Positions 1-8,643 of a stretch of 64,000 nt of DNA are shown piece by piece. The DNA lies in NCBI RefSeq assembly GCF_018271975.1, contig NZ_JAGUCN010000014.1, positions 62,001-126,000 on the forward strand, in the 5' to 3' direction. The position numbers and the translations under genes are program-made. The notes below the pieces were generated by a model. The model saw only the letters and a list, made by a program, of their open reading frames with translations. It was not told the origin of the DNA and did not search any database. Numbering within the stretch: the first letter of the stretch is position 1; every line of letters begins with the position of its first letter. This DNA comes from Carboxylicivirga mesophila (lineage in GTDB: Bacteria > Bacteroidota > Bacteroidia > Bacteroidales > Marinilabiliaceae).

Positions 1-801
1 TGTAACCCCTGGAATACTCTGTGCACGCGACACATCCAATGATTTTAAACCAGCACCGTGGGCCGGCGGCCTTTTTAGATAAGCGTACAGCATGCCGGGC
101 AACTGAATATCTGATGTATATACAGCTTGTCCTGTGACCTTTTTAATAGCATCGGTACTGATGATTGGTTTTCCGATGGTCTTAAAATCTTCTGCTTTCT
201 TTAGTTTCGGCGGTGCACTAATGGTTTTAACGATCTTTTGACCCTTTGTCAATTCAGCATAACTCACTTTACGCTTTGCATCTGTTTTTGAAACAATAAA
301 GCCATCCTTATTCATCAATTCACTTTCGGCACACTGCAGCTGAATACTTGCCAACTTTAGCAATTCGGCCTTTGCTTCGGCAGCAGCAGCGCGCAAAAGC
401 GGATCGAAAAAGCGAGTGGTCAATGAGCCCCAGGTACCTGCATCGTATGGACACAGCTCGGTATCCCCCATCACCATATTGATGGTGTTCATTGGTATCT
501 CTAGTTCCTCGGCCAATACCTGCGCCAATGATGTGATAACACCCTGCCCCATCTCAATTTTACCGGTATAGCAATCAACGGTGCCGTCTTCTTTAATGCG
601 TAAATAAGCATTCAAGTCCAGTTCTTCATCACTGCGCTTATCATGATCATCTTCTGAGCGTGATTTAAATGCAAATGAACTAAGAGAAAAAACGATGATT
701 AAACCACCTCCCAGTTTCTTAATAAAATTACGTCGGTTAATGCTCCGAACCGGTCGATCGACATTGTCGAAATAGAGTTGATGTATTTGATTCTCTTTCA
801 T
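1..801 (-). CDS. Molybdopterin-binding large subunit of a xanthine dehydrogenase/isoquinoline 1-oxidoreductase family enzyme (partial)
   Basis: The 267 N-terminal residues are visible; the rest lies beyond the left edge. The start has a twin-arginine signal (NRRNFIKK followed by a hydrophobic run around residues 23-45), so the subunit is probably exported folded. The following sequence, with GKIEMGQGV and LPGMLYAYLKRPP, matches the aldehyde oxidase/xanthine dehydrogenase large-subunit fold, closest to IorB-type subunits. Its ATG overlaps the TGA of the upstream 2Fe-2S gene (ATGA), so the two are probably translationally coupled. In this family a Mo cofactor in this subunit hydroxylates an aldehyde or N-heterocycle. 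The real substrate cannot be read from the sequence. Confidence 0.9.
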   Translation of the reverse strand, partial: MKENQIHQLYFDNVDRPVRSINRRNFIKKLGGGLIIVFSLSSFAFKSRSEDDHDKRSDEELDLNAYLRIKEDGTVDCYTGKIEMGQGVITSLAQVLAEELEIPMNTINMVMGDTELCPYDAGTWGSLTTRFFDPLLRAAAAEAKAELLKLASIQLQCAESELMNKDGFIVSKTDAKRKVSYAELTKGQKIVKTISAPPKLKKAEDFKTIGKPIISTDAIKKVTGQAVYTSDIQLPGMLYAYLKRPPAHGAGLKSLDVSRAQSIPGVT

Positions 802-1277
802 TTGTTGCTTCCTCCATTCATTTGTTTAGCTGCTGATTCTACGGCGTCTGTAATGCGACGATATGAGCCACACCGGCACAAGTTTTCGTTCATACCTTCT
901 ATTATTTCTTCCCGGCTGGGGTTAGGATTATTATTTAATAAACCCACAGCGTTCATAATCATACCCGGGGTACAATAGCCACACTGCTGCGCATCATGCA
1001 TAACGAATGACTCCTGCACAGGATGCAGCTTATCACCAATAGCCAGGCCTTCGATAGTAGTCACCTGCCTGCCCGCCACCTCGCTCACAGCCATACCACA
1101 TGAACGCATGGCTTCACCATCTACAAGAATGGTGCATGAGCCACAAAAACCTATACCACAGCCATACTTGGTACCTGTTAAACCCAGTTTAGTGCGCAAA
1201 ACCCACAATAAAATATCGTTGGGATTAGCTTCAACCTTAACTGTTTTATTATTAAGAGAGAATGAAATCTGTTCCAT
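798..1277 (-). CDS. 2Fe-2S small subunit of the molybdenum hydroxylase (IorA/CoxS-like)
   Basis: This 159-residue protein has the normal size for the small electron-transfer subunit. The plant-ferredoxin-type 2Fe-2S site is seen as CGIGFCGSC plus a later Cys near RSC. The second helical 2Fe-2S domain has CGYC and LCRC. It passes electrons from the Mo site of the adjacent large subunit. No FAD subunit is visible here, which fits IorAB-type enzymes that hand electrons to a cytochrome or quinone. The stop overlaps the start of the large-subunit gene by ATGA, so stoichiometric expression is likely. Function as a redox subunit is secure; the substrate is unknown. Confidence 0.93.
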   Translation of the reverse strand: MEQISFSLNNKTVKVEANPNDILLWVLRTKLGLTGTKYGCGIGFCGSCTILVDGEAMRSCGMAVSEVAGRQVTTIEGLAIGDKLHPVQESFVMHDAQQCGYCTPGMIMNAVGLLNNNPNPSREEIIEGMNENLCRCGSYRRITDAVESAAKQMNGGSNK

Positions 1278-1323
1278 AGTTTCTATGTTTATTTTATCTG
1301 GTAGTGTTCAACTACTAAGGTAG

Positions 1324-1809
1324 TTAATTATTTAGTTCTTTACTATAAAGCCAGTTCATCACACAGTTATGTACAGGTAGTAACTTCTCAGGCTTTATCA
1401 CAAGCGTTTGATTGGATGACTCTAATATAAAGTTATGATCGATATCCATACAGTTGCCCGATAGCTTTTTGTCGGGATTATGTATCTCAATAAGCTTAAC
1501 AAATAAGCTTTTAAGGGTATCGTATTCTTGCTGGTTAATGATTAGCTCTAATTTTCGCCGGTCAATAGCATCTTTATATTTAAGCTGATAGGTGGAGTCA
1601 TTTTTTTGTCTCTGAATACGTAAAACACTCTTTCCAAAAGTGGTTGCCGCATAACCTCCATGATGAGGAATTGTTACTTTTACATGACCACTTTCGAAAA
1701 TGCTTGCTAATTGATCAGTCATTTGGGAGAATGCCGATTGCTGATGGACCCAACTCACCAAACTAAGCAACAACAGCAATAACGGATAATGAGTCATCTG
1801 AGATTTCAT
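1324..1809 (-). CDS. Hypothetical secreted protein
   Basis: This 161-residue protein begins with a Sec signal peptide (MKSQ, then a Leu-rich core and a likely cut after SAFSQ near residue 29). The remainder is soluble and has one C-terminal pair of Cys (GNCMDID and HNCVMNW) that could form a disulfide in the periplasm. I do not recognise the family. It lies between the molybdenum hydroxylase pair and the XdhC-MocA gene on the same strand, but the spacing (46 bp downstream, 117 bp upstream) does not prove a shared operon. A role with the enzyme is only a guess from position. Confidence 0.6.
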   Translation of the reverse strand: MKSQMTHYPLLLLLLSLVSWVHQQSAFSQMTDQLASIFESGHVKVTIPHHGGYAATTFGKSVLRIQRQKNDSTYQLKYKDAIDRRKLELIINQQEYDTLKSLFVKLIEIHNPDKKLSGNCMDIDHNFILESSNQTLVIKPEKLLPVHNCVMNWLYSKELNN

Positions 1810-1926
1810 ACATTTAGTATTGACTTAAACCTGAATATCTAAAGTTAATCATTAACCACTTAACAAATCAAATTTAATACCTATTTCAATGGCGCATGGA
1901 TAAAAACACAATTACTTCAATCCATC

Positions 1927-3540
1927 CTACTTATCCTTTAAACGTCCCAGAGCTTCGTTGTATTCTTCCCTGTTATCCAAATCTATGACAACTTCATCCG
2001 ATTCAATTTCAAGATATTCTATATCATCGGCATGCTGGTGAAATAGTTGCCGTAAGCCAATATTAGGATCCAATTGATAGATCTGCTCCTGGTATTTGCT
2101 ACTAATCAATACCGGATGGCCTTTTTTGCCATTGAAAACAGGCACAACCAATCCTTTATCACTTTTTCTATAGGCATGAATCAGGCGATTGATTGTTGAA
2201 GACTGAACGAAGGGTTGATCGCCCGGTAAAACAAGAAATGCACCAAAACCATTGACCGCTCTAACACCGCACTGAACCGATGAAAGCATCCCACTGGCAT
2301 AACCTTCATTGAAAGCTACCTGCACCGGCAGATGATTTATCTTTTGGGAAATTTGCTCTGCATTTGCTCCTGTCACCACAACTGCATGATTCACTTTTGA
2401 ATGCAGCGACGCATCCACAACGGTTTCAACGATGGTTTGCCCGCCAAAAGGCAGTAGCATTTTGGCCGCATTCATCCGTTTACTCATGCCGGCAGCTAAT
2501 ATAATCATTGCCACATCCTTTACTGACGCTTTAAAATGACGCACCTGCACCAGCTCTGCCGCAATACTCACTGCTATTTCCTGAACCGTTTTCGCACCAA
2601 TATCCAAACCAATAGGAGAATAAATAGCATCCAGTTCAGCCTGCGTGGCTAAGTTCTTATTCAGCAAATCATCTTTAATAATCTGCACCTTGCGTTTACT
2701 GCCTATCATACCTATATAGCCGGCATCTGATTGCAGGCAAGCCAGCAGGGCAGCGTAATCGGTTTTATGTCCCTGCGTGACAATGACTAAATATGTGTCG
2801 GGTGTTGGCTGTAACTTTTTGATGTTATCGCTTAGGTCGCCAAGTATCAGTTGCCGGGCGTCAGGCAACATGGTTTCATTAGCATATTCAGGTCGGTTAT
2901 CCAGCACAGTTACTTCAAAGCCAAGCAAGGAGCCCATGTGACATAATGCTTGTCCAATATGGCCCGCACCAACTATAATGAGCCTTTGTGGGGGGCTAAG
3001 CCATTCAACCAGCACGTGCACATTATCCACCTTGGTATAGCAAGTTGTTTGATGCTGATGACACCTTACCACGTATGGCCTGTAAGGCATTAAGTCATCA
3101 TCCAGTGTTTCCTTATCTTCCTGCCAATAACGCCTAATACCCTTTTGCTCATCTACAAGTGTGATTAAATGACCAGATTTACCATGCGTTAACGAACTGT
3201 TCATCCGGAAGAAAGCCTCGACCTGCTTCTCAGGTGAAAAATCCAGAACAAAACTGGCTTCACCGCCACAAATGGCACCTGCCTCATCATCTATTGTAGC
3301 CGTATAATTGATGGTTCGCAGCAAATGATGCTTATCGGCTGCATGACTGCAGGCAAGCCGCTCGGCTTCAGCTTCAAGAATACCTCCGCCTAATGTTCCT
3401 TTTAGTAAACCTTTCTGATTAAATATAGCTGAAGCTCCCGGTACCTGAGGCGCTGAGCCTTTCTTACAAATCAGGGTTCCAAGGATAACGGACTGTTCTT
3501 GTTCGATTAATTGAAGTAGATCTTGATAAATATTAAGCAT
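1927..3540 (-). CDS. XdhC-MocA fusion: molybdenum cofactor insertion chaperone joined to molybdopterin nucleotidyltransferase
   Basis: At 537 residues this is two proteins in one. Residues about 1-110 are the XdhC/CoxI N-terminal domain (GSAPQVPGAS, GTLGGGILEAEA). About 185-325 is the XdhC Rossmann domain with the dinucleotide loop VGAGHIGQAL. About 340-535 is a MobA-like NTP transferase with LAAGMSKRMNAAKMLLPF and LPGDQPF. XdhC proteins mature and insert sulfurated Mo cofactor into xanthine-dehydrogenase-type enzymes; MocA attaches a cytidine nucleotide to the cofactor. The fusion and its position next to the hydroxylase pair argue for a dedicated cofactor-loading factor. Cytidylyl rather than guanylyl transfer is inferred from family resemblance. 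Confidence 0.9.
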   Translation of the reverse strand: MLNIYQDLLQLIEQEQSVILGTLICKKGSAPQVPGASAIFNQKGLLKGTLGGGILEAEAERLACSHAADKHHLLRTINYTATIDDEAGAICGGEASFVLDFSPEKQVEAFFRMNSSLTHGKSGHLITLVDEQKGIRRYWQEDKETLDDDLMPYRPYVVRCHQHQTTCYTKVDNVHVLVEWLSPPQRLIIVGAGHIGQALCHMGSLLGFEVTVLDNRPEYANETMLPDARQLILGDLSDNIKKLQPTPDTYLVIVTQGHKTDYAALLACLQSDAGYIGMIGSKRKVQIIKDDLLNKNLATQAELDAIYSPIGLDIGAKTVQEIAVSIAAELVQVRHFKASVKDVAMIILAAGMSKRMNAAKMLLPFGGQTIVETVVDASLHSKVNHAVVVTGANAEQISQKINHLPVQVAFNEGYASGMLSSVQCGVRAVNGFGAFLVLPGDQPFVQSSTINRLIHAYRKSDKGLVVPVFNGKKGHPVLISSKYQEQIYQLDPNIGLRQLFHQHADDIEYLEIESDEVVIDLDNREEYNEALGRLKDK

Positions 3541-3667
3541 AACTGGATGTAGAATATGCCTAAATTTACTTTAATCGTACGAATTAAAAAAGTCAGTCGG
3601 CAGAGGTGAAACTGTTCTGCTGGTTCATAACATTCTTTAAATTAAAATTCATGAGACCAGCAAACCA

Positions 3668-3925
3668 TTAACATTTTCCTCTGGCACAGGGACTATTGGT
3701 AATAAAAACACCGAAAGCCAAACCCATTAATACATTCTGCATGGCCGTATCACTCCAGAAGATAAGTTTCACGGCATCCTGCTCAATAATAAACAAAACA
3801 TAACCGATGAAGGCTCCTATTACGGCATATAAAACGGTCTTCTTAAAATGCGGTGACGTAAGTAAACGTTTCAGCCAGTTCCCCTCCTGCTCAATTTCAA
3901 GCTTCTTAAATTTAAATGGTTCCAT
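3668..3925 (-). CDS. Small two-helix membrane protein with a Cys-rich C-terminus
   Basis: This 85-residue protein has two predicted membrane helices (about residues 30-48 and 55-75) and ends in PCARGKC, so Cys80 and Cys85 sit at the extreme C-terminus. It starts 7 bp after the stop of the HMA-tailed permease and is clearly in the same operon. Position and the terminal Cys pair suggest a partner of the permease that touches the same metal. That is inference, as I do not recognise a named family. Confidence 0.7.
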   Translation of the reverse strand: MEPFKFKKLEIEQEGNWLKRLLTSPHFKKTVLYAVIGAFIGYVLFIIEQDAVKLIFWSDTAMQNVLMGLAFGVFITNSPCARGKC

Positions 3926-3932
3926 GCAGTTT

Positions 3933-5222
3933 TTATTTACAATTATAGCCTAAGGAGTTGATTAGTTCTTTCACCACATCCAGCTCAATCTTTCCACCTT
4001 CAATTGTTACCGTTTTATTAGCCAGATTCACCTTTGCACTATCAATAAAATCAAGCTTTTCGAGGTTACTTTCAACATTGGATTTGCAATGATTACAAGT
4101 CATTCCATCTACCTGGATAACTTTGGCTGTAACAGGTGCAAAAGTAAACTGAGTGGCTGTCTGCTGATTAATAACCGGCGCAACTGTTTCTGCCGGTTTT
4201 GCTGACTTATATCTCTGATAATACCCATTGATGATGAGTAACAACAGAACAATGCCCGATGCAATCTGCCACCAGCTTAAGCCTTCGCCATGCTGATGCC
4301 CCAGATGCTGGTTAGCTATCTGCGTAAACCACTCGAGTGGTAATACATAATCAATCAGCATACCAGAGGCCAGTGCACCAAAAATGATTGTACCAAGATA
4401 TGCCAATAAACTACGCTTTCCCATTACTTTCCCAATCATAGTAATGGTGGCCGCATTAGTGGCCGGACCAGCCATCAGCAACACAAAAGCTGCTCCGGGA
4501 CTGATGCCTTTGAGTATTAAAATAGCCGCTAAAGGAATTGAACCGGTTGCACAGATATACAAAGGCACTGAAACCAGTAAAATCATCAACATCTGCATAA
4601 CCGGTGGCATATTCAACAGCTCGAAAAAGTTGTTGGGTATTAATGCTGAGATAATGGCAGCCAGCACCAAACCAATTATCAACCATTTGGATATATCCTG
4701 AATGAACTCCACGAAACCATATTGAAATACGGCTTTGAATTTTTGGGAGATGGTTTTATGCTTGCTTGTTGATTGATGAAATGCTTGAGTGTTGGGTTCA
4801 TCAGCTGTGATAACACTGGTGATTAAACCTCCTGATATGCCGGTAACCAGTGCTGCCAGCGGCCTGATAATAGCAAAAGGTAAGCCCATCAGTGAAAAGG
4901 TAGCCAATATAGAATCTACACCAGTCTGCGGAGTAGAAATAAGAAACGAAACAGTACCTCCCTTTGATGCCCCGTTCTTATAAAAGGCTGCACCGGTAGG
5001 AATAACACCGCAAGAGCACAAAGGTAATGGAATACCAAACAGTGAGGCTAATACTGATGATTTAAAGGGGTGCCCGTTAAAGTACTTCTCTATCCGCTGC
5101 TTGGGTATAAAAGCATATAATAAACCTGCAAATAAAAAACCTAAAAGCAGATAAGGGGACATCTCACTGAGAATGGCAAAAAAATCTCCTAAAAATGAAA
5201 GTATGAATTCCGTGATTTTCAT
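3933..5222 (-). CDS. ArsP/SO_0444-type permease with C-terminal HMA domain, metal efflux
   Basis: This 429-residue protein has about eight to ten membrane helices of the ArsP_1 (formerly DUF318) permease type, including the PLCSCGVIPTGAAF motif with a CSC triad and STPQTGVDS. A linker rich in Ala, Pro and Thr leads to a soluble heavy-metal-associated domain (about residues 360-429) with MTCNHC. Members of this group export Cu/Zn or arsenicals. The fused HMA domain favours a soft or transition metal, most likely copper or zinc. A TAATTTTG promoter box lies about 55 bp upstream, so it can be transcribed separately from the upstream regulator. It is followed directly by the small Cys-tailed membrane protein. 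Confidence 0.88.
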   Translation of the reverse strand: MKITEFILSFLGDFFAILSEMSPYLLLGFLFAGLLYAFIPKQRIEKYFNGHPFKSSVLASLFGIPLPLCSCGVIPTGAAFYKNGASKGGTVSFLISTPQTGVDSILATFSLMGLPFAIIRPLAALVTGISGGLITSVITADEPNTQAFHQSTSKHKTISQKFKAVFQYGFVEFIQDISKWLIIGLVLAAIISALIPNNFFELLNMPPVMQMLMILLVSVPLYICATGSIPLAAILILKGISPGAAFVLLMAGPATNAATITMIGKVMGKRSLLAYLGTIIFGALASGMLIDYVLPLEWFTQIANQHLGHQHGEGLSWWQIASGIVLLLLIINGYYQRYKSAKPAETVAPVINQQTATQFTFAPVTAKVIQVDGMTCNHCKSNVESNLEKLDFIDSAKVNLANKTVTIEGGKIELDVVKELINSLGYNCK

Positions 5223-5275
5223 AATCCGTTTAAGTTATACAACTGGCGTAACCAGATGCGCTGTTACTAACAATA

Positions 5276-5283
5276 CAAAATTA
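5276..5283 (-). promoter_or_regulatory. Bacteroidota -7 promoter box for the permease gene
   Basis: The minus strand reads TAATTTTG, a perfect TAnnTTTG box, 54 bp before the permease ATG. No clear -33 TTTG is seen. The segment between box and start holds GTAAC and GTTAC arms about 10 bp apart, a possible operator, but this is weak. Confidence 0.5.
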
Positions 5284-5341
5284 GTGCTAATCAGGTTCAG
5301 AAGGCTTACAGTTTTATGGATAAGAGTTACATCTTTTTGGT

Positions 5342-5914
5342 TTATACTCTATCCAATGGTTTACGCTTGTAATCCTTAAGTTGCTTGAAATGTGATGGTG
5401 TAAGCCCCGTAATCTTTTTAAACTGGCTAGATAAATGCTGTACACTACTGTAACCCAATTTCCAGGCAATCTCTTTTAACGACAACTCCCTGTAAGCCAA
5501 CAACTCTTTGGCCTTCTCAATCTTTTGAAGAATGATGTATTTTTCAATGGTTAATCCTTCAACGGATGAAAACAACTTGCTCAGGTAAGAGTAATCATAG
5601 CCCAGGGCATTCGAAAGATAATCGGAGCTGTTAACAATCTCTTCTTCCGCTTCAGAATGATGTATTTTTTCGATTATCAGTGTTTTTATACTATCTATCA
5701 GTTGTCCCTTTTTATCATCAATCAGTTCAAAACCATTGCTCATAAGCACAGTTTTTACCTTATTCAAAGCGTCTGACGACAGCTCTTCACCCAACTCTAC
5801 AATACCTAACTCAATCGATGTCACAGGCAGCTTTAATACCTCAAACTCCTCTTTCACTACTTTTATGCAGCGATTACAAACCATATTTTTAATATGCAGA
5901 ATGGTCTTACTCAT
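5342..5914 (-). CDS. AraC-family transcriptional regulator with N-terminal HMA-like metal-binding domain
   Basis: Starting at the ATG at 5914 gives 190 residues and places the gene 7 bp after the cation transporter stop; a longer reading would overlap that gene and add an unlikely His/Ile-rich leader. Residues about 1-65 form a short ferredoxin-like HMA domain with the metal motif MVCNRC (Cys13, Cys16). Residues about 85-185 are the AraC double helix-turn-helix, with SLKEIAWKLGYSS and the second-helix motif HLSSQFKKITGLTPSHFK. The design suggests a one-component sensor in which metal binding to the HMA domain controls DNA binding. Its operon neighbours are metal transporters, so it most likely controls them. 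Confidence 0.87.
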   Translation of the reverse strand: MSKTILHIKNMVCNRCIKVVKEEFEVLKLPVTSIELGIVELGEELSSDALNKVKTVLMSNGFELIDDKKGQLIDSIKTLIIEKIHHSEAEEEIVNSSDYLSNALGYDYSYLSKLFSSVEGLTIEKYIILQKIEKAKELLAYRELSLKEIAWKLGYSSVQHLSSQFKKITGLTPSHFKQLKDYKRKPLDRV

Positions 5915-5921
5915 ACAGCTG

Positions 5922-6569
5922 TTAATGATGATGGTGATGCTTATGTGATCGTGGCAAATCCAGTAAGGCTGCACCTGAATCTTTTAATAAACCAACCGAC
6001 CACTTGATAATAACCAATGAACTGATAATGGCAGCTACAGTATCAATAAAAGGGATATCCCACTTCATGGCAGCCGTCAGACCAATAATAGCAGTTAAAC
6101 TGGTTAGGGCATCGGCTATTACATGCAAATAGGCGGCTCTTATGTTATGGTCGGAATGCTCATGATCATGGTGCAATAAAAAAGCACTGGCAATATTAAC
6201 TACCAATCCTATGATGGCTACCAGAATAGCTTCTTTATATACGATATCTGCCGGATGAAAGATACGCTCAATGGCTTCAACCATTATGACTAAAGCAAAA
6301 ATCAGCAACATTAGTCCGCTGCTATAACCCGAAAGAGAAAGAATTTTTTTTGATTCTCCTTTGAAAGTTCCGGAAGCCGATAAACGCCTTACCAGAACAT
6401 AGGCCAGCCAGCTTAACCCTATGGCCAGCACATGTGATCCCATATGTATACCATCTGCCAATAAAGCCATTGAATTGGTAGTGATACCATAAATAATCTC
6501 AACTACCATGGTAATAGCAGTTAATAAAACAACCCAAAGTGTTTTCTTTTCATGCCGATGCTTTTCCAT
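5922..6569 (-). CDS. Cation diffusion facilitator, short form with His-rich tail (DmeF-like)
   Basis: This 215-residue protein has six membrane helices of the CDF family, with the metal-site pattern HADLG-like in helix 2 (LLADGIHMGSHV) and HVIADALTS in helix 5. A His-containing loop (HHDHEHSDH) lies between helices 4 and 5, as in zinc/cobalt/nickel exporters. It ends in SHKHHHHH instead of the usual cytoplasmic domain of about 80 residues, so it is a short form. It is the first gene of the operon with the HMA-AraC regulator 7 bp downstream. CDF proteins exchange a divalent metal for protons across the inner membrane. Metal identity is unproven. Confidence 0.9.
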   Translation of the reverse strand: MEKHRHEKKTLWVVLLTAITMVVEIIYGITTNSMALLADGIHMGSHVLAIGLSWLAYVLVRRLSASGTFKGESKKILSLSGYSSGLMLLIFALVIMVEAIERIFHPADIVYKEAILVAIIGLVVNIASAFLLHHDHEHSDHNIRAAYLHVIADALTSLTAIIGLTAAMKWDIPFIDTVAAIISSLVIIKWSVGLLKDSGAALLDLPRSHKHHHHH

Positions 6570-6777
6570 ATCTCTGCTTAACCTGAATCAACAAAACTAA
6601 TGGCTTTCAACCGTTTTTCAAATACCTATATTTAGTGGTTTATCTATGAAGCAAACACTAGAATAAATAGTCACGAATAATAGCAACAGGCATCAGATGT
6701 ACAATGTTTCATGCGTAATAATAGATTAGTTCGCGCATAAATAATATATTGCCAGACTTTAAAACGGTATAATTGAC

Positions 6778-7572
6778 ATGAATAAATCACGCTTCATCAT
6801 CTCGAAAATGGACTGTCCCTCAGAGGAAAACCTCATTCGCATTAAACTGCAAGGTCTGCCGTGCATTAAACACCTGGAGTTTGATATAGCCCAACGACTA
6901 TTAACCGTTTTTCATGAATGTGATGTTCAACATGTTGAAGCATCAATCATTGAATTAAACCTGGGCGGCAGCCATCTGGATACTGAAATAATAGACCATA
7001 CTGTTTTTGGAGAACACGCCAACCAGCGTAAACTCTTATGGACTGTTCTTCTTATTAATTTTACTTTTTTCATCGTTGAAATGAGCTTTGGCTGGCTTTC
7101 TAAATCCATGGGTCTGGTAGCCGACAGCCTGGACATGCTTGCCGACGCCTTTGTTTATGGCATTAGCCTGCTGGCAGTAGGAGCAACAGTGGTGCGTAAA
7201 AAACAAGTGGCTCATCTGGCCGGCTATTTCCAGATTACACTGGCAATTATTGGCTTTATTGAAGTCCTGCGGCGATTCTTTGGTATTGAGCAACTACCCG
7301 ATTTTTCAACAATGATAGTTGTTTCATCATTAGCATTGGTTGCCAACAGTATATGTCTTTACCTGCTGCAAAAATCAAAAAGCAAGGATGAAGCCCACAT
7401 GAAGGCGAGCATGATTTTCACCTCCAATGACGTCATCATTAACCTGGGCGTCATAATCGCTGCATTATTAGTTAACTGGCTACAGTCTAACCTGCCCGAT
7501 CTCATCATCGGAACCATTGTATTTTTGCTGGTTATACAAGGTGCCAGACGAATTCTTAAACTAGCTAAATAA
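6778..7572 (+). CDS. Cation transporter, CDF-like, with N-terminal single-Cys HMA-like domain
   Basis: This 264-residue protein opens with a ferredoxin-like domain of about 75 residues carrying MDCPSEE, where the usual CxxC has only the first Cys. It is followed by CDF-type helices with a metal site GLVADSLDMLADAF and ASMIFTSNDVIINLG. It is divergent from the short CDF gene, with 208 bp between the starts. CDF helices plus an HMA-like domain imply metal transport. The altered N-terminal motif suggests a different ligand set (Cys/Glu) from the CxxC domains nearby. Confidence 0.82.
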   Translation: MNKSRFIISKMDCPSEENLIRIKLQGLPCIKHLEFDIAQRLLTVFHECDVQHVEASIIELNLGGSHLDTEIIDHTVFGEHANQRKLLWTVLLINFTFFIVEMSFGWLSKSMGLVADSLDMLADAFVYGISLLAVGATVVRKKQVAHLAGYFQITLAIIGFIEVLRRFFGIEQLPDFSTMIVVSSLALVANSICLYLLQKSKSKDEAHMKASMIFTSNDVIINLGVIIAALLVNWLQSNLPDLIIGTIVFLLVIQGARRILKLAK

Positions 7573-7598
7573 AACCATCAATAACACCAAAATAAAAA

Positions 7599-8459
7599 TT
7601 AACTCACTTTTACATCTGTCGCCACTAGGGTTACGGCCTGCCAGCTACCATCAATCAACTCGGTGGTATGTGAAAAGCCGGCTTCCAAAAGCAACTGTGC
7701 CACCTCATCGAAACCATTTACCAGTTTATCAGAATGATGTGCATCACTGTTAATGGTAATCGGAATATTCAGTTCTTTTATCTTGGCAAAATGTTCGGGG
7801 CCAGGAAACAAATGCCCGTCACGAAAATAAGCCTTGGTATTGATTTCCACAATAACACCCTTCTCTTTAATCAGTTCGAGGGTTTTATGTACTTCGTTAA
7901 CGTACCACTGTTCATTTTCATCAAACAAATTTAAACGAACATTGTGCATCTTGATCTTATCCATGTGCCCAATGATATCGGGAGCAGTCCTTTCAATCAT
8001 CTCACGTTGCAATTCATAATAACGAATAGCGGCTTGTTTAATATCTCCATCAAAACTCTCTTGCAGTCCTTGTTTAAATTCCTCTACCGGCGCATCAACG
8101 GCCCAGTGTGTACCATCGTTCATCTGACCAATAAAGTGCACCGAACCAACGACATAATCCAACTCTGCATTTGTGATTAAATCATGCTTAGCCGAAATCA
8201 GGTGCGGAATATAATCCACCTCCAGCGATTTATAAACAGCTATACGCCCTTCATATTTTGCTTTCAACTCCTCTACCTCGTTAAGGTAAGCAGGCAAGTT
8301 TTCAGCCCGCATATTCCAATCTGTCCAAAATGGCACAGGAGCATGCGATGAAATACCAATGGCATCCATCTTAAGTTCAATCGCTTTCAAAATATAATCC
8401 TCAATCCTGCCCTGACCGTCACAATAATCACAATGCCCGTGGTAGTTTGTCCATCCCAT
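7599..8459 (-). CDS. PHP-domain histidinol-phosphatase-like hydrolase
   Basis: This 286-residue protein has the PHP phosphoesterase metal ligands: NYHGHCDYCDG at the start, GISSHAP, a Glu in LEVDYIP, VGSVHFIG, IIGHMDKIK and NSDAHHSDK near the end. This order matches the HisK-type histidinol phosphatase (HolPase), which makes histidinol from histidinol phosphate. No other his genes lie nearby, so histidine synthesis is inferred from family only; another phosphate ester is possible. It converges on the CDF-like gene with 26 bp between the ends. Confidence 0.82.
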   Translation of the reverse strand: MGWTNYHGHCDYCDGQGRIEDYILKAIELKMDAIGISSHAPVPFWTDWNMRAENLPAYLNEVEELKAKYEGRIAVYKSLEVDYIPHLISAKHDLITNAELDYVVGSVHFIGQMNDGTHWAVDAPVEEFKQGLQESFDGDIKQAAIRYYELQREMIERTAPDIIGHMDKIKMHNVRLNLFDENEQWYVNEVHKTLELIKEKGVIVEINTKAYFRDGHLFPGPEHFAKIKELNIPITINSDAHHSDKLVNGFDEVAQLLLEAGFSHTTELIDGSWQAVTLVATDVKVS

Positions 8460-8614
8460 AATTCACTATAATATCAAAGGTTTAATCTCTTGCCTATATT
8501 TACTTTTAATTCAGAAGCAAAAATTATAAAATATCTTCAGACTAATGCAAAAAGTGGCTTAAATTTTAATTAAACAAATCTCTTCATGAAAAACATGAAA
8601 TTGGCTTGATTGTT

Positions 8615-8622
8615 TAACTTTG
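8615..8622 (+). promoter_or_regulatory. -7 promoter box of prfC
   Basis: TAACTTTG is a perfect TAnnTTTG box 21 bp before the chosen prfC ATG. Transcription would start around 8628, leaving a leader of about 16 nt. A TTG inside this box would be an alternative start, but it would place the start codon within the promoter, so it is rejected. No convincing -33 box is seen. Confidence 0.65.
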
Positions 8623-8643
8623 CAGCTTGCAAAATTGAAGGAC

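Noticed and set aside
4456-4686. Reading of 76 codons on the minus strand inside the permease gene
   Set aside because: It overlaps the well-supported permease in another frame and has no family features.
8620-8643. TTG start for release factor 3
   Set aside because: The TTG lies inside the promoter box TAACTTTG; the ATG at 8644 fits known N-termini and has GAAGGA before it.
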